Below are positions 8,361 through 17,800 of a DNA stretch of 64,000 bases, piece after piece. The number at the start of each line of letters is the position of its first letter. The first letter of the stretch is position 1. Source of the stretch: Liopterus haemorrhoidalis (taxonomy: Eukaryota > Arthropoda > Insecta > Coleoptera > Dytiscidae); NCBI GenBank assembly GCA_963971575.1, contig OZ020613.1, positions 50,648,250-50,712,249 of the forward strand, read 5' to 3'. The notes below the pieces were generated by a model. The model saw only the letters and a program-made list of their open reading frames with translations. It was not told the DNA's origin and did not search any database. The position numbers and the translations under genes were made by a program.

Positions 8361-11300
8361 TCACGCACTTGTAGAGGGGCCTGGTGTTGGTGACGGGGCG
8401 TCTGGCTCGTCATCAGGCGGGGGTTCCTCTTCTATAGTGGAAAGGGGTGATCGGGGCTGGTCCTCTGGTGAACGTGGGCGTGGAGCAGGCTTCACGTCGT
8501 AGGCTGGAACACGGACGGGAGTTCCATTCCTATCGACGGTGTAGACCCGCCCTGAATGTAGTTCTCGGATGTTGTATGGGCCGAGCCACTTCGGGTGGAA
8601 GCCGGCATGTAGATTCCGCTTCGCATCTGATTGAGGATGAGCCCGGATCATGACTGGCTCTCCGACATCATGGGGTTCGGGTGTTTCGCCTCCGGCGTAA
8701 CGGGTTTGGTAGCGCAAGGTATGCGTTTTGATGTCTTCAAGCCTTTCTTCTCGATCATCTTGAAGGTTATGAAGTTGATCTTGGCGCTGTAGGACACGAT
8801 CGCCTGGCAGTGGCAACTCGTATCCTAAGAGCGCTAAACTGGGTGAGCAGCCGGTCGCTGCATTTCTTCGGGTTCGCAGATCCCTCAGGACTGCTGGCAA
8901 ATGCAAGGCCCATTTTGTATGCGGCTGCCCTTGCATGCGCATACGGAGACCTTTCTTAATTTCCTGATTTCGCCGTTTTACTGGATTTGCCCGCGGGTGA
9001 TATATGCCAGTATAATGGGCTGTGGCACCCCATCTGCGGCAGGCACGTTTCCACCTAAAGCTGGTGAATTGGGGCCCGTTATCTGATAGGATAATCTTCG
9101 GATACCCAAACCTATCGAACACGTTCTCCTCGATTAACTTGATTAAAATATGTGAGCGTGGTTCTCCTGTAGGGAACGCTTCCACCCATTTGCTAAACGT
9201 ATCCGTTATTACTAGAATGTGGGTCCTACCTGAGGCCGATTTTGGATAAGGCCCCATGAGGTCCACCGAGACTTTATACCATGGTGCGACTGGGGCTCGT
9301 GGCTTTAATGGGGCGGCAGTCCTCGCTGCGCCCGGTTTATTTGCTGCGCATATCATGCAGCGTTGGACGTATTGCCGAATGTGGTTTTTGATATCAGGCC
9401 ATAAATACCTCTGAGCGATGGCGCGGTGTGTCTCATCCCGTCCAGGATGTCCTACGTCATCGTGGTGAGCGGCCAGTACCTTTGCACGCATGTCTTCGGG
9501 TACGAACAACTGTTGATTGGAACCGGGAGGTGCTATGAACCATACATAGCCATCCCTCTCGACTAGAGCCTCGTGAAAGATAGCGTTATCGGGATTCAGC
9601 GGTTCTCGAAGTTTTCCTAGGCATGCCTGAGTCTGCTCATCCCGAGCTTGACTCGCCTGGACTTGCTCCGGAAGAGGTGGCTCTCCGAGTAGCACATTTA
9701 TCTCTCCACGTTCTGGTGGCACCATTCTGTTGGTATCCTCCTCAGGGATAGTCTCATCACTGTCAGGCTGTCGGGATAAGGCATCAGCAAGCTCATTGTC
9801 CTTTCCTGCACAGTGTTTAATTTCAAAGTCGAACTCCTGTAATAATAGAGCCCAACGCAGGAGCTTCGCTTTGGTCTCCTTAAACCTATGGAGCCATGTT
9901 AGGGCGGTGGAGTCCGTGATCACCGTAAAACGCCTCCCCTCCAGGAGAGGCCGGTATCGCTTAACTGCCCACACTAACGCTAAGCATTCCTGCTCGTTGA
10001 TGTGATACCTCCTCTCCGTGGAGTTGAGGCGTAAACTTGCGTAGCTTATAATACGGTGCCGGTCTTCATCTTGTTGGAACAACACAGCTCCAAGACCATG
10101 TCCGCTGGCATCAGTTTGCAAAGTGTATGGAAGTTTGGCCGAGGGACGATGTAGTTGCAGCGGCTTCTTGAATGCGGTCTTTACTTCAGACAGCGCTTTC
10201 TCCGCTTCACATGTCCATTTAAATGGCTTCTTTATAGATAATAGATCGGTGAGCGGTGCGCTCATTGTAGCAAAGTTGCCTATGTAGTCTCTGACCCAGT
10301 TGCAGAGACCGAGGAACTGTCTTAGCTCCTTACGAGTCTTCGGGGTCTTCGTCCCTGCAACCTGAGTCAGATGTTTCTCCAGCGGCTCGGTCGAATCTTC
10401 AGAGATCGTATGGCCCAGATATGTAATGTGACTCTTCCCAAACTCGCACTTTTCCGGTGCAAGTCTCAGTCCATGTTCCTGGAGCCTCTCGAAGACGAGT
10501 GCGAGATGGCGAAGATGTTCTCGGTGGTTAGTGGAGAATATTATTATATCATCCAGATATACTTTTGTAAATGTATGAAGACTTCTGGCTAAGACTTCCT
10601 GAGTCATTAGCCTCTGGAATGTGGAAGGCGCATTACGTAGTCCGAATGGCATCACATTGAACTCGTAATGGCCTCCATCGGGCGTTGAGAACGCTGTAGC
10701 TGCCTTGGAGTCTGGATGAACCGGGATCTGCCAATATCCCGATTTCAGATCCAGACTTGAGAAAACACGCGCCTCCCCGAGGTCGCGCAGTGTATCTTGT
10801 ATAATGGGCATGGATGATGGCTCGCTGACGGTCGCCGTATTGATTTTCCTGTAGTCGATACAGAATCTGGGCGTTCCATCTTTCTTCCCGACGATCACTA
10901 TCGGACTTGAATAGGGTGATGTGGAAGGTGCTATAATACCGGCTTCTAACATTTCCTCGATTTGCTGGTGGATTAATTGCCTCTTGGCATCACTCACCCT
11001 GTACGGGGCCGTACGGATAGGGTTATCGTGCTTGAGAACAATTTTATGTTGCACGGTTTTAGTTCCTGCGTGGTGTCGGTGACTATCTGTCACCGCTGGA
11101 AAGCGTTGGAATAATCTTCTAAAGCCTTCCGCTAGGTCATCTTTAAAACCGTGGTCGAGTTTCGCAATGTCTACTGCCGGACTCGTGTCGCTCGTAGTTG
11201 ACGAGGCCTCGGATGTCAGCCAAAAAACGGTATGGCGCTGTCCAGTGCCAAAATGCATGCACCGTCGGCCTGTATCTAACGTCGCTTGCTGTTCCGTTAA

Positions 11301-11615
11301 CCACGGATAGCCCAAAATACAATCCACCCTCAAGTTTTCACAGAGCAAAAATTTTGCCTGACTGACTTGACCGTTTATTGCGATCTGCGTGGTTTCCTCC
11401 CCGCAGACTCGCATATCATGGCCAACTGCAGCCAGTGGTATCATCCTTTTCTTATCATTCTTCGTTTCTGCTAGATCGGCATGTAGACAATTATATGCCG
11501 CAGCCGTATCTAATAAGGTGTGGTACTCAGTACCATTGATTTCTACGTTTATAGTTGGTAGTACGGCGCCAGTAATGGCATGAAGGGCTTGGCCGTCCCC
11601 TAAGCCCTCTATGCG
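8361..11615 (-). CDS. pol: Gypsy-A copy 1 pol: protease-RT-RNase H-integrase (catalytic Glu lost)
   Basis: This is the Ty3/Gypsy polyprotein, expressed by -1 frameshifting from gag. Taking the first -1 codon at 11615, the aspartic protease motif LLDTAA is near residue 36. The reverse transcriptase has FCIDYRKIN and VYLDDII (about 355). RNase H is recognised by LQTDASG, and the integrase by its HHCC zinc finger (AHHDDVGHPGRDE to QRCMICA) and by VDLMGPYP and LSDNGPQF. A GPY/F module (FHPKWLGPYNIRELHSG) and a Pro-rich tail follow. No chromodomain or env is present. At the third integrase acidic position, codon 8976-8978 is AAA (Lys); copy 2 has GAA (Glu) in the same VERRN context. The polyprotein is otherwise open throughout, but integration is probably disabled. 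Confidence 0.9.
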   Translation of the reverse strand, partial: RIEGLGDGQALHAITGAVLPTINVEINGTEYHTLLDTAAAYNCLHADLAETKNDKKRMIPLAAVGHDMRVCGEETTQIAINGQVSQAKFLLCENLRVDCILGYPWLTEQQATLDTGRRCMHFGTGQRHTVFWLTSEASSTTSDTSPAVDIAKLDHGFKDDLAEGFRRLFQRFPAVTDSHRHHAGTKTVQHKIVLKHDNPIRTAPYRVSDAKRQLIHQQIEEMLEAGIIAPSTSPYSSPIVIVGKKDGTPRFCIDYRKINTATVSEPSSMPIIQDTLRDLGEARVFSSLDLKSGYWQIPVHPDSKAATAFSTPDGGHYEFNVMPFGLRNAPSTFQRLMTQEVLARSLHTFTKVYLDDIIIFSTNHREHLRHLALVFERLQEHGLRLAPEKCEFGKSHITYLGHTISEDSTEPLEKHLTQVAGTKTPKTRKELRQFLGLCNWVRDYIGNFATMSAPLTDLLSIKKPFKWTCEAEKALSEVKTAFKKPLQLHRPSAKLPYTLQTDASGHGLGAVLFQQDEDRHRIISYASLRLNSTERRYHINEQECLALVWAVKRYRPLLEGRRFTVITDSTALTWLHRFKETKAKLLRWALLLQEFDFEIKHCAGKDNELADALSRQPDSDETIPEEDTNRMVPPERGEINVLLGEPPLPEQVQASQARDEQTQACLGKLREPLNPDNAIFHEALVERDGYVWFIAPPGSNQQLFVPEDMRAKVLAAHHDDVGHPGRDETHRAIAQRYLWPDIKNHIRQYVQRCMICAANKPGAARTAAPLKPRAPVAPWYKVSVDLMGPYPKSASGRTHILVITDTFSKWVEAFPTGEPRSHILIKLIEENVFDRFGYPKIILSDNGPQFTSFRWKRACRRWGATAHYTGIYHPRANPVKRRNQEIKKGLRMRMQGQPHTKWALHLPAVLRDLRTRRNAATGCSPSLALLGYELPLPGDRVLQRQDQLHNLQDDREERLEDIKTHTLRYQTRYAGGETPEPHDVGEPVMIRAHPQSDAKRNLHAGFHPKWLGPYNIRELHSGRVYTVDRNGTPVRVPAYDVKPAPRPRSPEDQPRSPLSTIEEEPPPDDEPDAPSPTPGPSTSA

Positions 11616-12664
11616 TTTTTTGGAGTCGTATTTCCATTCGTTTTTGGAGCGCTGTTATTGACAGGAGCTCTTGAGTGTTGCTCGCGTGATGCGACAATAC
11701 AGTCGGCCTGGTAATGATCCCCGTTGCAGATCCTGCAGGGATATGGTGGTTTAGCGGGCCTAGACTGGTAGTGTTGATTTCTCTGCTGAGAAGGTTGGTT
11801 TTGGGGACGCGCCTGAGGCGGCGAGGAAGGAGGGGTAGGTGCGCGTGTCTGATGAGCCGCGACTAGGGAGTATTGTGCGCGCGCGGGACGCGGCACGTAT
11901 GCGTTTGATGGTGCACGCGTGGATTGCGGACCATAATAAGGGGCGGGCGCGCGCTGCGAAGAAGGCGCGTTCGTGGAAGGGTACGCTCGCGATGACTGAG
12001 CGTATGTACGGTTGTCTTGCTGTGACTCATCTAATATGGTCACGAGGTCAAGCAAAGCGTCAAATGACTTAATGTCACGCTGCGCGAGTGCGAACCGGTA
12101 ATCCGGTTTCATAAGGCTGATGGTTGCCTGTAGAAGATCTGACTCTGTCGATGCACCACGGTGTGCCAGAGTCATTTTACGGGCCACAAAGTCCCGGCCG
12201 GGTTCACGGGGACCTTGTGGGTCGGTTAGGAGCGAGATGTTAAGACGCGCTCTAGCATCTGCGCCGTTGAAGCGATCCATGAAATGGCGTTTGAACGTGT
12301 CCCATTCCATGGAGAGGTATGAAAGGGGTTCAAACCATCGCTTCGCTTCTCCAGCGAGACATTCTGGGATGTCCTCCAGGTAGTCCTCCTTTACTACACC
12401 GGATTCTCGAAGATACCTTTCTAATTTGGATATAAATCGCGTAGGATCTTCGTGCAACCTACCAGAGAATTTGGGGGGGGGTTTGATGATTGGTGGGCGC
12501 CAACGAGACTCGGTTGTTCCGACCAGTCCGTCTCGTAGGATCCTGGCCAGTTCTTGTACCGCATCGCGGTGAGGGGAACCGTTATTAGCGGTTGAATTTG
12601 TACCGGAAAGGCGCTCGGCCTCTTCCAGTCTAGCTAGGCGCTTAGATGATCGTTTAGAGGGCAT
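11609..12664 (-). CDS. gag: Gypsy-A copy 1 gag, intact
   Basis: This is the capsid-nucleocapsid protein, 351 aa from the ATG at 12662-12664 (MPSKRSSKRLARLEEAERL). An open frame continues upstream to the primer site without an ATG. The N-terminal coiled-coil-like stretch is followed by a retrotransposon Gag core (RFISKLERYLRE, WFEPLSYLSMEWDTFKRHFMDRF, GRDFVARKM). A Pro/Ser/Tyr-rich linker and one zinc knuckle (CRICNGDHYQADC, with CX2CX3H spacing) come next. The stop codon is preceded by the slippery heptamer at 11615-11621. A run of nine C residues on the coding strand (12473-12481 on plus) encodes a Pro triplet; this run is expanded in copy 2. Confidence 0.9.
   Translation of the reverse strand: MPSKRSSKRLARLEEAERLSGTNSTANNGSPHRDAVQELARILRDGLVGTTESRWRPPIIKPPPKFSGRLHEDPTRFISKLERYLRESGVVKEDYLEDIPECLAGEAKRWFEPLSYLSMEWDTFKRHFMDRFNGADARARLNISLLTDPQGPREPGRDFVARKMTLAHRGASTESDLLQATISLMKPDYRFALAQRDIKSFDALLDLVTILDESQQDNRTYAQSSRAYPSTNAPSSQRAPAPYYGPQSTRAPSNAYVPRPARAQYSLVAAHQTRAPTPPSSPPQARPQNQPSQQRNQHYQSRPAKPPYPCRICNGDHYQADCIVASREQHSRAPVNNSAPKTNGNTTPKNA
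11615..11621 (-). promoter_or_regulatory. -1 ribosomal frameshift heptamer A_AAA_AAC (Gypsy-A copy 1)
   Basis: In gag phase the sequence reads CCA AAA AAC GCA TAG, so the heptamer is in the exact X_XXY_YYZ register and ends three nucleotides before the gag stop. After a -1 slip the reading frame is CGC ATA GAG, which leads without a stop into the protease. The same seven bases are at 24468-24474 in copy 2. Confidence 0.8.
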
Positions 12665-12714
12665 TCTCGTAGATGTTATTCCAAGGTTCGAACTTGGACA
12701 CGTGAGAATCGGGC

Positions 12715-12732
12715 CCCACGGAGCGGGAGCCA
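12715..12732 (-). other. Gypsy-A primer-binding site
   Basis: Three bases downstream of the LTR end, the minus strand reads TGGCTCCCGCTCCGTGGG. It starts with TGG as expected for pairing to a tRNA 3' CCA end. The tRNA was not identified. The same site occurs at 25575-25592. Confidence 0.65.
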
Positions 12733-12735
12733 AAA

Positions 12736-14740
12736 TGTTGCAGGTGGTAATGTCCCTCGGTCGAGGACCTCAGGCCACTATCCCTGAACACAATACCCAG
12801 GCTAGCTCACGAGCTGGGTCGTAGAATTTCCTCTGGACCTGAAGGGTCACGATCACTAAGCTCCTGAAAAAGAACGTGATTTCCCCAAGGTGGTGAAAAG
12901 AGACACAACCAATAACATTAATCTTTTATTACGAATATGAAATTGAAAAGGAATTTATACAAACGATTAAATACTAACATATGATACAGATAAAGAATTT
13001 GAACAAACATTGTAAAGAACAAAATGGCTCAGAAGTCCAGACGCTTCTTTGTGATGCAATTCCGCGTCTTGGGAATTGGACTTCTGACCGGGTGAAAATC
13101 AGGGGTAACAGGGAAAGAGGGGGTGAGGATTGGAGAAAGAGAGAGAGAAGTCGTCGGTGTCGGAGTACGGGCTGGTGACCGTTGTCGTACTGGCGGTGGT
13201 GACGGCGTTATTGGGCCAAATAGCTCAAGCACTCGCCTTTCTGGCGAGGTATCGGCCGTTGCTGGGTGGCTAACGCTATTCTTTCTCTCCTTCGGAGTAG
13301 AAAGTGGCGTCTCCGGGCCGAAAAGCTCTTCGCGGCGAGCCCTCACAAGCCTCGCTATCTCGGAGGCGGCGGGGCGGCTCTTGGGAGGCGGCGGCGACAC
13401 TCTTTTGACTGGGGCTGCTGTACACAGACCGATGAGGGGGCCTTGTACAGGTCGAATGCGGATCTTAGCTTTTCTCTTGGCAGCGGGGGCGGTGGAAGGC
13501 CTAACGGAAGGCGGGGGCGGCGAAATCAATGTCGTCTTCCTTCTTGGGCCAGCGTGCTGATCAGTTAGAGCCCCAACATGTCTTTTTGGCTTGGGGGCGG
13601 CAGAGACCGGAGCTGGGGGCGGCAGTACGTTCTGGTCAGCTACGGCTGGGGACAACCCAGGATGATGCCCCGTTGACGACGGAGGGAACCCTGGAGCTGC
13701 TGGAACGTCCGTCGGTGACCTCGGAGGCGGTGGCAGGACCGTGAGGGCAGCCACGGACTCAGGACCGTCTCTACAAATGTTTTCCACCCGGGGGCGGCAA
13801 CTGATGCTGGGGGCGGCAGTTGACTGGACCGGGGGCAGCGATGTCAATGAGGCGGCTGATGCCTTCTTGACAGTAGGGGCATGTATTTTGACCCTCTGAG
13901 TGCCGTTCCTATGAGCGGGGGCGGCTGTTGTGGGCAGCAAGCGCCTCGGTGATGGTGGCGGCGTTAGCGGAGTGAAACTCCGGGCTCTCGGGTCTCCCTT
14001 CAGTAATAGCTGTCGCTGTAAAGCCCGCGGGATCGCGGCATATGGCTTCGATACATCTATAGGGATTAGGCGGCGGCGACGAAGGAGCGCTTGACGGGCG
14101 TTGTACTTCTCCCTCGAAGTTTTTCCTCTACGACCAGCCAGGATGTTGCCGTTGTCCGTTAGTATTGACGTTGTGAATATTAGCAGGAGACGGGAACACC
14201 TGCCTGGCAGCGAGTGTGGGGGCGGTAGTAACAAGCGCCCGCCACGTAGCGAGAGCCGTCGTAGATACGAGCGCCGCCTAGTAGCGAAGCCGTCGGAGAT
14301 ACGAGCGCCGCCTAGTAGCGAAGCCGTCGGAGATACGAGCGCCGCCTAGTAGCGAAGCCGTCGGAGATTTCCTAGCGCCGCCTTGAAGCGATGCCGTGGT
14401 CGCCAAGAAGCGAATGAATCGTCGATATTATCACTTTGTAGATACTTCAAACTTTGCCAAGAAGCGAAGTTGATTATTCGGCTGCCTGGAAGCGACCGTG
14501 CCTAGCGTAGCACGCTATCTGCTTATATACACTTAGTTTGGAGTGGGGGAAGGAGCTTAACCAATCGTGGCGTAAGCCACGCCCAGTTATAGGAATTTAA
14601 CCCTTATGAATTAAAATAACTCTAAATATGAGTTTTTAGCTGTGTTACGGGTCGCGATCGATGGAAAATGACTCGCTGAATCCAATGGCGTAGGATATAT
14701 TGCGGTGCGACCACCCGATCGCGAGATATCTGCGGTAACA
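12736..14740 (-). repeat. Gypsy-A LTR2 (shared: 5' LTR of copy 1 and 3' LTR of copy 2)
   Basis: It is 2005 bp, the same length as LTR1 and LTR3, with only scattered substitutions. It lies exactly 6699 bp from LTR1. It is joined on its left to the copy 1 primer-binding site and on its right to the copy 2 polypurine tract, with no target duplication. That is the signature of a shared LTR in a tandem. Confidence 0.92.
13029..14234 (-). CDS. LTR-encoded Pro/Arg-rich protein (LTR2 copy)
   Basis: This is an open 401-codon frame equivalent to 6330-7535, differing by a few residues (for example RNGTQ in place of RNCTQ and ETPLSTP in place of ETPPSTP). It lacks methionine in the same way and ends in the same KKRLDF. 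Confidence 0.55.
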   Translation of the reverse strand: MLLPPPHSLPGRCSRLLLIFTTSILTDNGNILAGRRGKTSREKYNARQALLRRRRLIPIDVSKPYAAIPRALQRQLLLKGDPRARSFTPLTPPPSPRRLLPTTAAPAHRNGTQRVKIHAPTVKKASAASLTSLPPVQSTAAPSISCRPRVENICRDGPESVAALTVLPPPPRSPTDVPAAPGFPPSSTGHHPGLSPAVADQNVLPPPAPVSAAPKPKRHVGALTDQHAGPRRKTTLISPPPPSVRPSTAPAAKRKAKIRIRPVQGPLIGLCTAAPVKRVSPPPPKSRPAASEIARLVRARREELFGPETPLSTPKERKNSVSHPATADTSPERRVLELFGPITPSPPPVRQRSPARTPTPTTSLSLSPILTPSFPVTPDFHPVRSPIPKTRNCITKKRLDF

Positions 14741-15059
14741 AGTTCCTCCCCGTCGAGATATTTTTCCATCGTCGTGACCCGTAACCGAGCATCGCTTAAA
14801 ACTAAATACAATACAAAAAATATAAGTGCAACAATGCACAACAATATGCAATAATGTTCGTGAAAAAATGTCATAGTTCACTTCACTAGTGTTCTTATAA
14901 ACAAAGTCTTTTGGGGAATGTTTTTAATTTAAAAAAGTGTCTTTCTCACTATAATTTTTAATGGGTAATTGTCTTTGGTGATAATTTAAAATTGTTTGTC
15001 ACTCACATGGGGGAGGGGTCGGCACTGTAGTGTCCATGGGGGTTAGTGGGGGCGTGCGG
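14741..15059 (-). other. Gypsy-A copy 2, 3' untranslated region
   Basis: This is the same sequence as 8042-8360, with the polypurine tract next to LTR2. No gene is seen. Confidence 0.6.
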
Positions 15060-15670
15060 TCACGCACTTGTAGAGGGGCCTGGTGTTGGTGACGGGGCGT
15101 CTGGCTCGTCATCAGGCGGGGGTTCCTCTTCTATAGTGGAAAGGGGTGATCGGGGCTGGTCCTCTGGTGAACGTGGGCGTGGAGCAGGCTTCACGTCGTA
15201 GGCTGGAACACGGACGGGAGTTCCATTCCTATCGACGGTGTAGACCCGCCCTGAATGTAGTTCTCGGATGTTGTATGGGCCGAGCCACTTCGGGTGGAAG
15301 CCGGCATGTAGATTCCGCTTCGCATCTGATTGAGGATGAGCCCGGATCATGACTGGCTCTCCGACATCATGGGGTTCGGGTGTTTCGCCTCCGGCGTAAC
15401 GGGTTTGGTAGCGCAAGGTATGCGTTTTGATGTCTTCAAGCCTTTCTTCTCGATCATCTTGAAGGTTATGAAGTTGATCTTGGCGCTGTAGGACACGATC
15501 GCCTGGCAGTGGCAACTCGTATCCTAAGAGCGCTAAACTGGGTGAGCAGCCGGTCGCTGCATTTCTTCGGGTTCGCAGATCCCTCAGGACTGCTGGCAAA
15601 TGCAAGGCCCATTTTGTATGCGGCTGCCCTTGCATGCGCATACGGAGACCTTTCTTAATTTCCTGATTTC
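15060..15670 (-). pseudogene. pol: Gypsy-A copy 2 pol, C-terminal fragment (cut by NL2)
   Basis: This encodes the end of the integrase, from NQEIKKGLRMRMQG through the GPY/F module and the acidic Pro-rich tail to the stop. Over the parts compared, it matches 8361-8970 of copy 1. The frame runs into NL2 sequence at 15671 and resumes at 21825. Confidence 0.88.
15656..15670. repeat. Target-site duplication of NL2 (left)
   Basis: The 15-mer taatttcctgatttc is repeated at 21810-21824 on the other side of NL2. The undisturbed site is present once in copy 1 (about 8958-8972). Confidence 0.9.
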
Positions 15671-16372
15671 CCCCGCAGGGGAAGTTCATAATGGCCATAA
15701 CACCTGGCCATTTGTCGAGCTTTCGGGCCTGATGATCCCGCGTACCCTCAATCACGCAAGGGAAGTTCATAATGGTCGCATCACCTGACCATAAAGAGCT
15801 TTTGGGCCTGATGATCCCACGTACCCTGAATCACATATCATTTGGGAGGAGACAGTTCAGAGAAGCCGATTGTGGGAATAGGCTTATCTGTTGTCTCTTT
15901 GATCTCCCACTTAAATTCCTACCCACGTGTTTGCCGTGCGTGGAGACCCGTAACGCCGGAGAAGAGGGTCCTGGTCGGTTGAGGGAGACTGCTGCCCGCG
16001 GACAGTACGATCCCAACACGCCTTCTTTGGCCTCGGATTCGGTAAAACGGGAGGCTGAGTCTGGTCAGCTCAGTCAATCGGCTGGTGTCACGGTTCATGA
16101 ATAGAGTGGCTCCACTACTGGATCGTGGATGCCGGGGTAATGCCGTGCCACTAGACAAGTATTCGGGGGTCTGTGGGAGCGGATGCAGCTCGCCCGGTTC
16201 CAGAGTTGGCTACTACTGGTTCTCGAGCGGGTCGAGCAGCCCGTGACTACTTCCCCCGATGCTATATCATCCTGACATGCCTGGCGCAATGAGCCGGTTT
16301 GCGGCCAACGTCCCCTGTGTGGGGCTCCCTGGTGGGTGGGCATGGCAGGGTGATGAAACTTAGTATACGGGT
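15671..16372 (+). promoter_or_regulatory. NL2 5' UTR with two ~80-bp tandem monomers
   Basis: The segment beginning gaagttcataatgg occurs at 15681 and again at 15762 (period about 81 bp). Each copy goes on through gggcctgatgatccc and cgtaccct. The monomers end near 15840. About 530 bp of single-copy leader follows, ending at the ORF1 ATG (16373). Internal promoters are normal in 5' UTRs of non-LTR elements, and repeated monomers are known as promoter modules in some LINEs. Promoter function here is inferred. Confidence 0.6.
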
Positions 16373-17800
16373 ATGGCGACTACCCGGAGGGATCAATTTT
16401 CTTTAAATTCCGCCAAGGTTGAGAGTAAACTCCGTAAAAAATCAAACAAGAGACCTCGTCGTGATGCTCAGTCATCCGATGAGGGATGTGTAAGGCCTTC
16501 TCCCAAGAAGCTAGACAGCAGATCAGTTGAGTTTTGTGCGCCAGTGCCTCGTTTTCTTGTCGTGAAGGTGCAAGAAGAGGGTAAATCTTTTAAAGAGATG
16601 TCCCCCTTCTTTGTTGCCCGAACGCTGGGAAAAACGTGTCCAACTGGTATCAGGTCGGTAAGAAAACTGTCGGATGGCACATTATTGATTGAAGCAGAAA
16701 CTGAGGCATCCTCAACGCTTCAGAAATGCGAAGGATTTGGCGAGTATCGTATCTCGGTACAGCCACATAAGGCACTGAATACTTCTCGAGGCGTCGTTAC
16801 AGACCGTGACCTTGCGTATGTTACGGAGGAAGAGTTTGTGCAGGAAATGGCATCGCAAGGTGTCATTGAATGTAGGAAACTCAACCCCCGAAACGGTAAG
16901 CCTTCTATATCTATGGTGGTATCTTTTGCTGGTACTAGGTGTCCAGCATCGGTTAAGGTGGGGTACAACGTTTGTAACGTTCGCCCCTACTATCCCAACC
17001 CGATGCGATGCTACAAGTGCCAGCGTTATGGTCACACCTCTAGTCGTTGTGGCAAACAGTCCATCTGTGCCAACTGCGGGCAGGATCAAAATGAAGTTGA
17101 AAACTGTCCAAACGCGGCACACTGCGTGAACTGTAAAGGTGCGCATGCATCGACTTCACGCCACTGCCCAACGTACTTAGAAGAGAAGGCTATTCAGGTC
17201 ATCAAGACGAAAGATAAAATACCGTATTTCGACGCCAAGAAGAAGTATAAAGAGACTGCGCCGGTCACTTTTGCGAAATCCTTCGCACAAGTAGCTGCAA
17301 AGAAGACAGCCAGTGTCCAGACTCAGACGGAGTCAGTGCTTCGTCCGACAGTAAAAACGTCAGTGACAGCTGCGTCACAAAAGTCCGACACGGAAAAGGT
17401 GGCGGAATCGGTCCAAGAGACCAGTGTTCAGACCCCACAACCAGGGGGATCGGGTCTGAATAAATCCCCCTCCCATATAGGAGAACGCACTCAACCTCAG
17501 TTCTCCTCACCACCTAAGGAGAAGACCCCACAGTCTTCTCCAAAAACGAGAAGCGACCAGAGAATGGTCGCTTCTACAAAGCCTTCATCAGTCGCTCCTG
17601 AAAAGGAGACTGATAAGGGACCCGTTGGTTCTCACTGGATACCAGTGAGAACAAAACAATCAAAAAAGGAGTCCAGTGTGTCCACCAAGGCACCTGGACA
17701 AACAAGTGAAACCGTGGCCGAGAAAATGGCTGTTGACCCGCAACCTAAGGGTAAACCAAAGATCATTAGGTTGCGGGGTAATTCCCCTAAACAAAAATGA
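16373..17800 (+). CDS. NL2 ORF1: Gag-like RNA-binding protein (475 aa)
   Basis: This is the nucleoprotein of an I/R1-type element. The N-terminus is basic (KKSNKRPRRD). A conserved central region (about 60-200) precedes three Cys-rich knuckles: CYKCQRYGHTSSRC (CX2CX4HX4C), CANCGQDQNEVENC (the His position is not conserved) and CVNCKGAHASTSRHC (CX2CX3HX6C). The C-terminal half is Ser/Thr/Gln/Pro-rich with repeated SVQT motifs and is probably disordered. The stop TGA (17798-17800) overlaps the ORF2 ATG (17797-17799) as ATGA, a coupled stop-start arrangement. The frame is intact. Confidence 0.9.
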   Translation: MATTRRDQFSLNSAKVESKLRKKSNKRPRRDAQSSDEGCVRPSPKKLDSRSVEFCAPVPRFLVVKVQEEGKSFKEMSPFFVARTLGKTCPTGIRSVRKLSDGTLLIEAETEASSTLQKCEGFGEYRISVQPHKALNTSRGVVTDRDLAYVTEEEFVQEMASQGVIECRKLNPRNGKPSISMVVSFAGTRCPASVKVGYNVCNVRPYYPNPMRCYKCQRYGHTSSRCGKQSICANCGQDQNEVENCPNAAHCVNCKGAHASTSRHCPTYLEEKAIQVIKTKDKIPYFDAKKKYKETAPVTFAKSFAQVAAKKTASVQTQTESVLRPTVKTSVTAASQKSDTEKVAESVQETSVQTPQPGGSGLNKSPSHIGERTQPQFSSPPKEKTPQSSPKTRSDQRMVASTKPSSVAPEKETDKGPVGSHWIPVRTKQSKKESSVSTKAPGQTSETVAEKMAVDPQPKGKPKIIRLRGNSPKQK

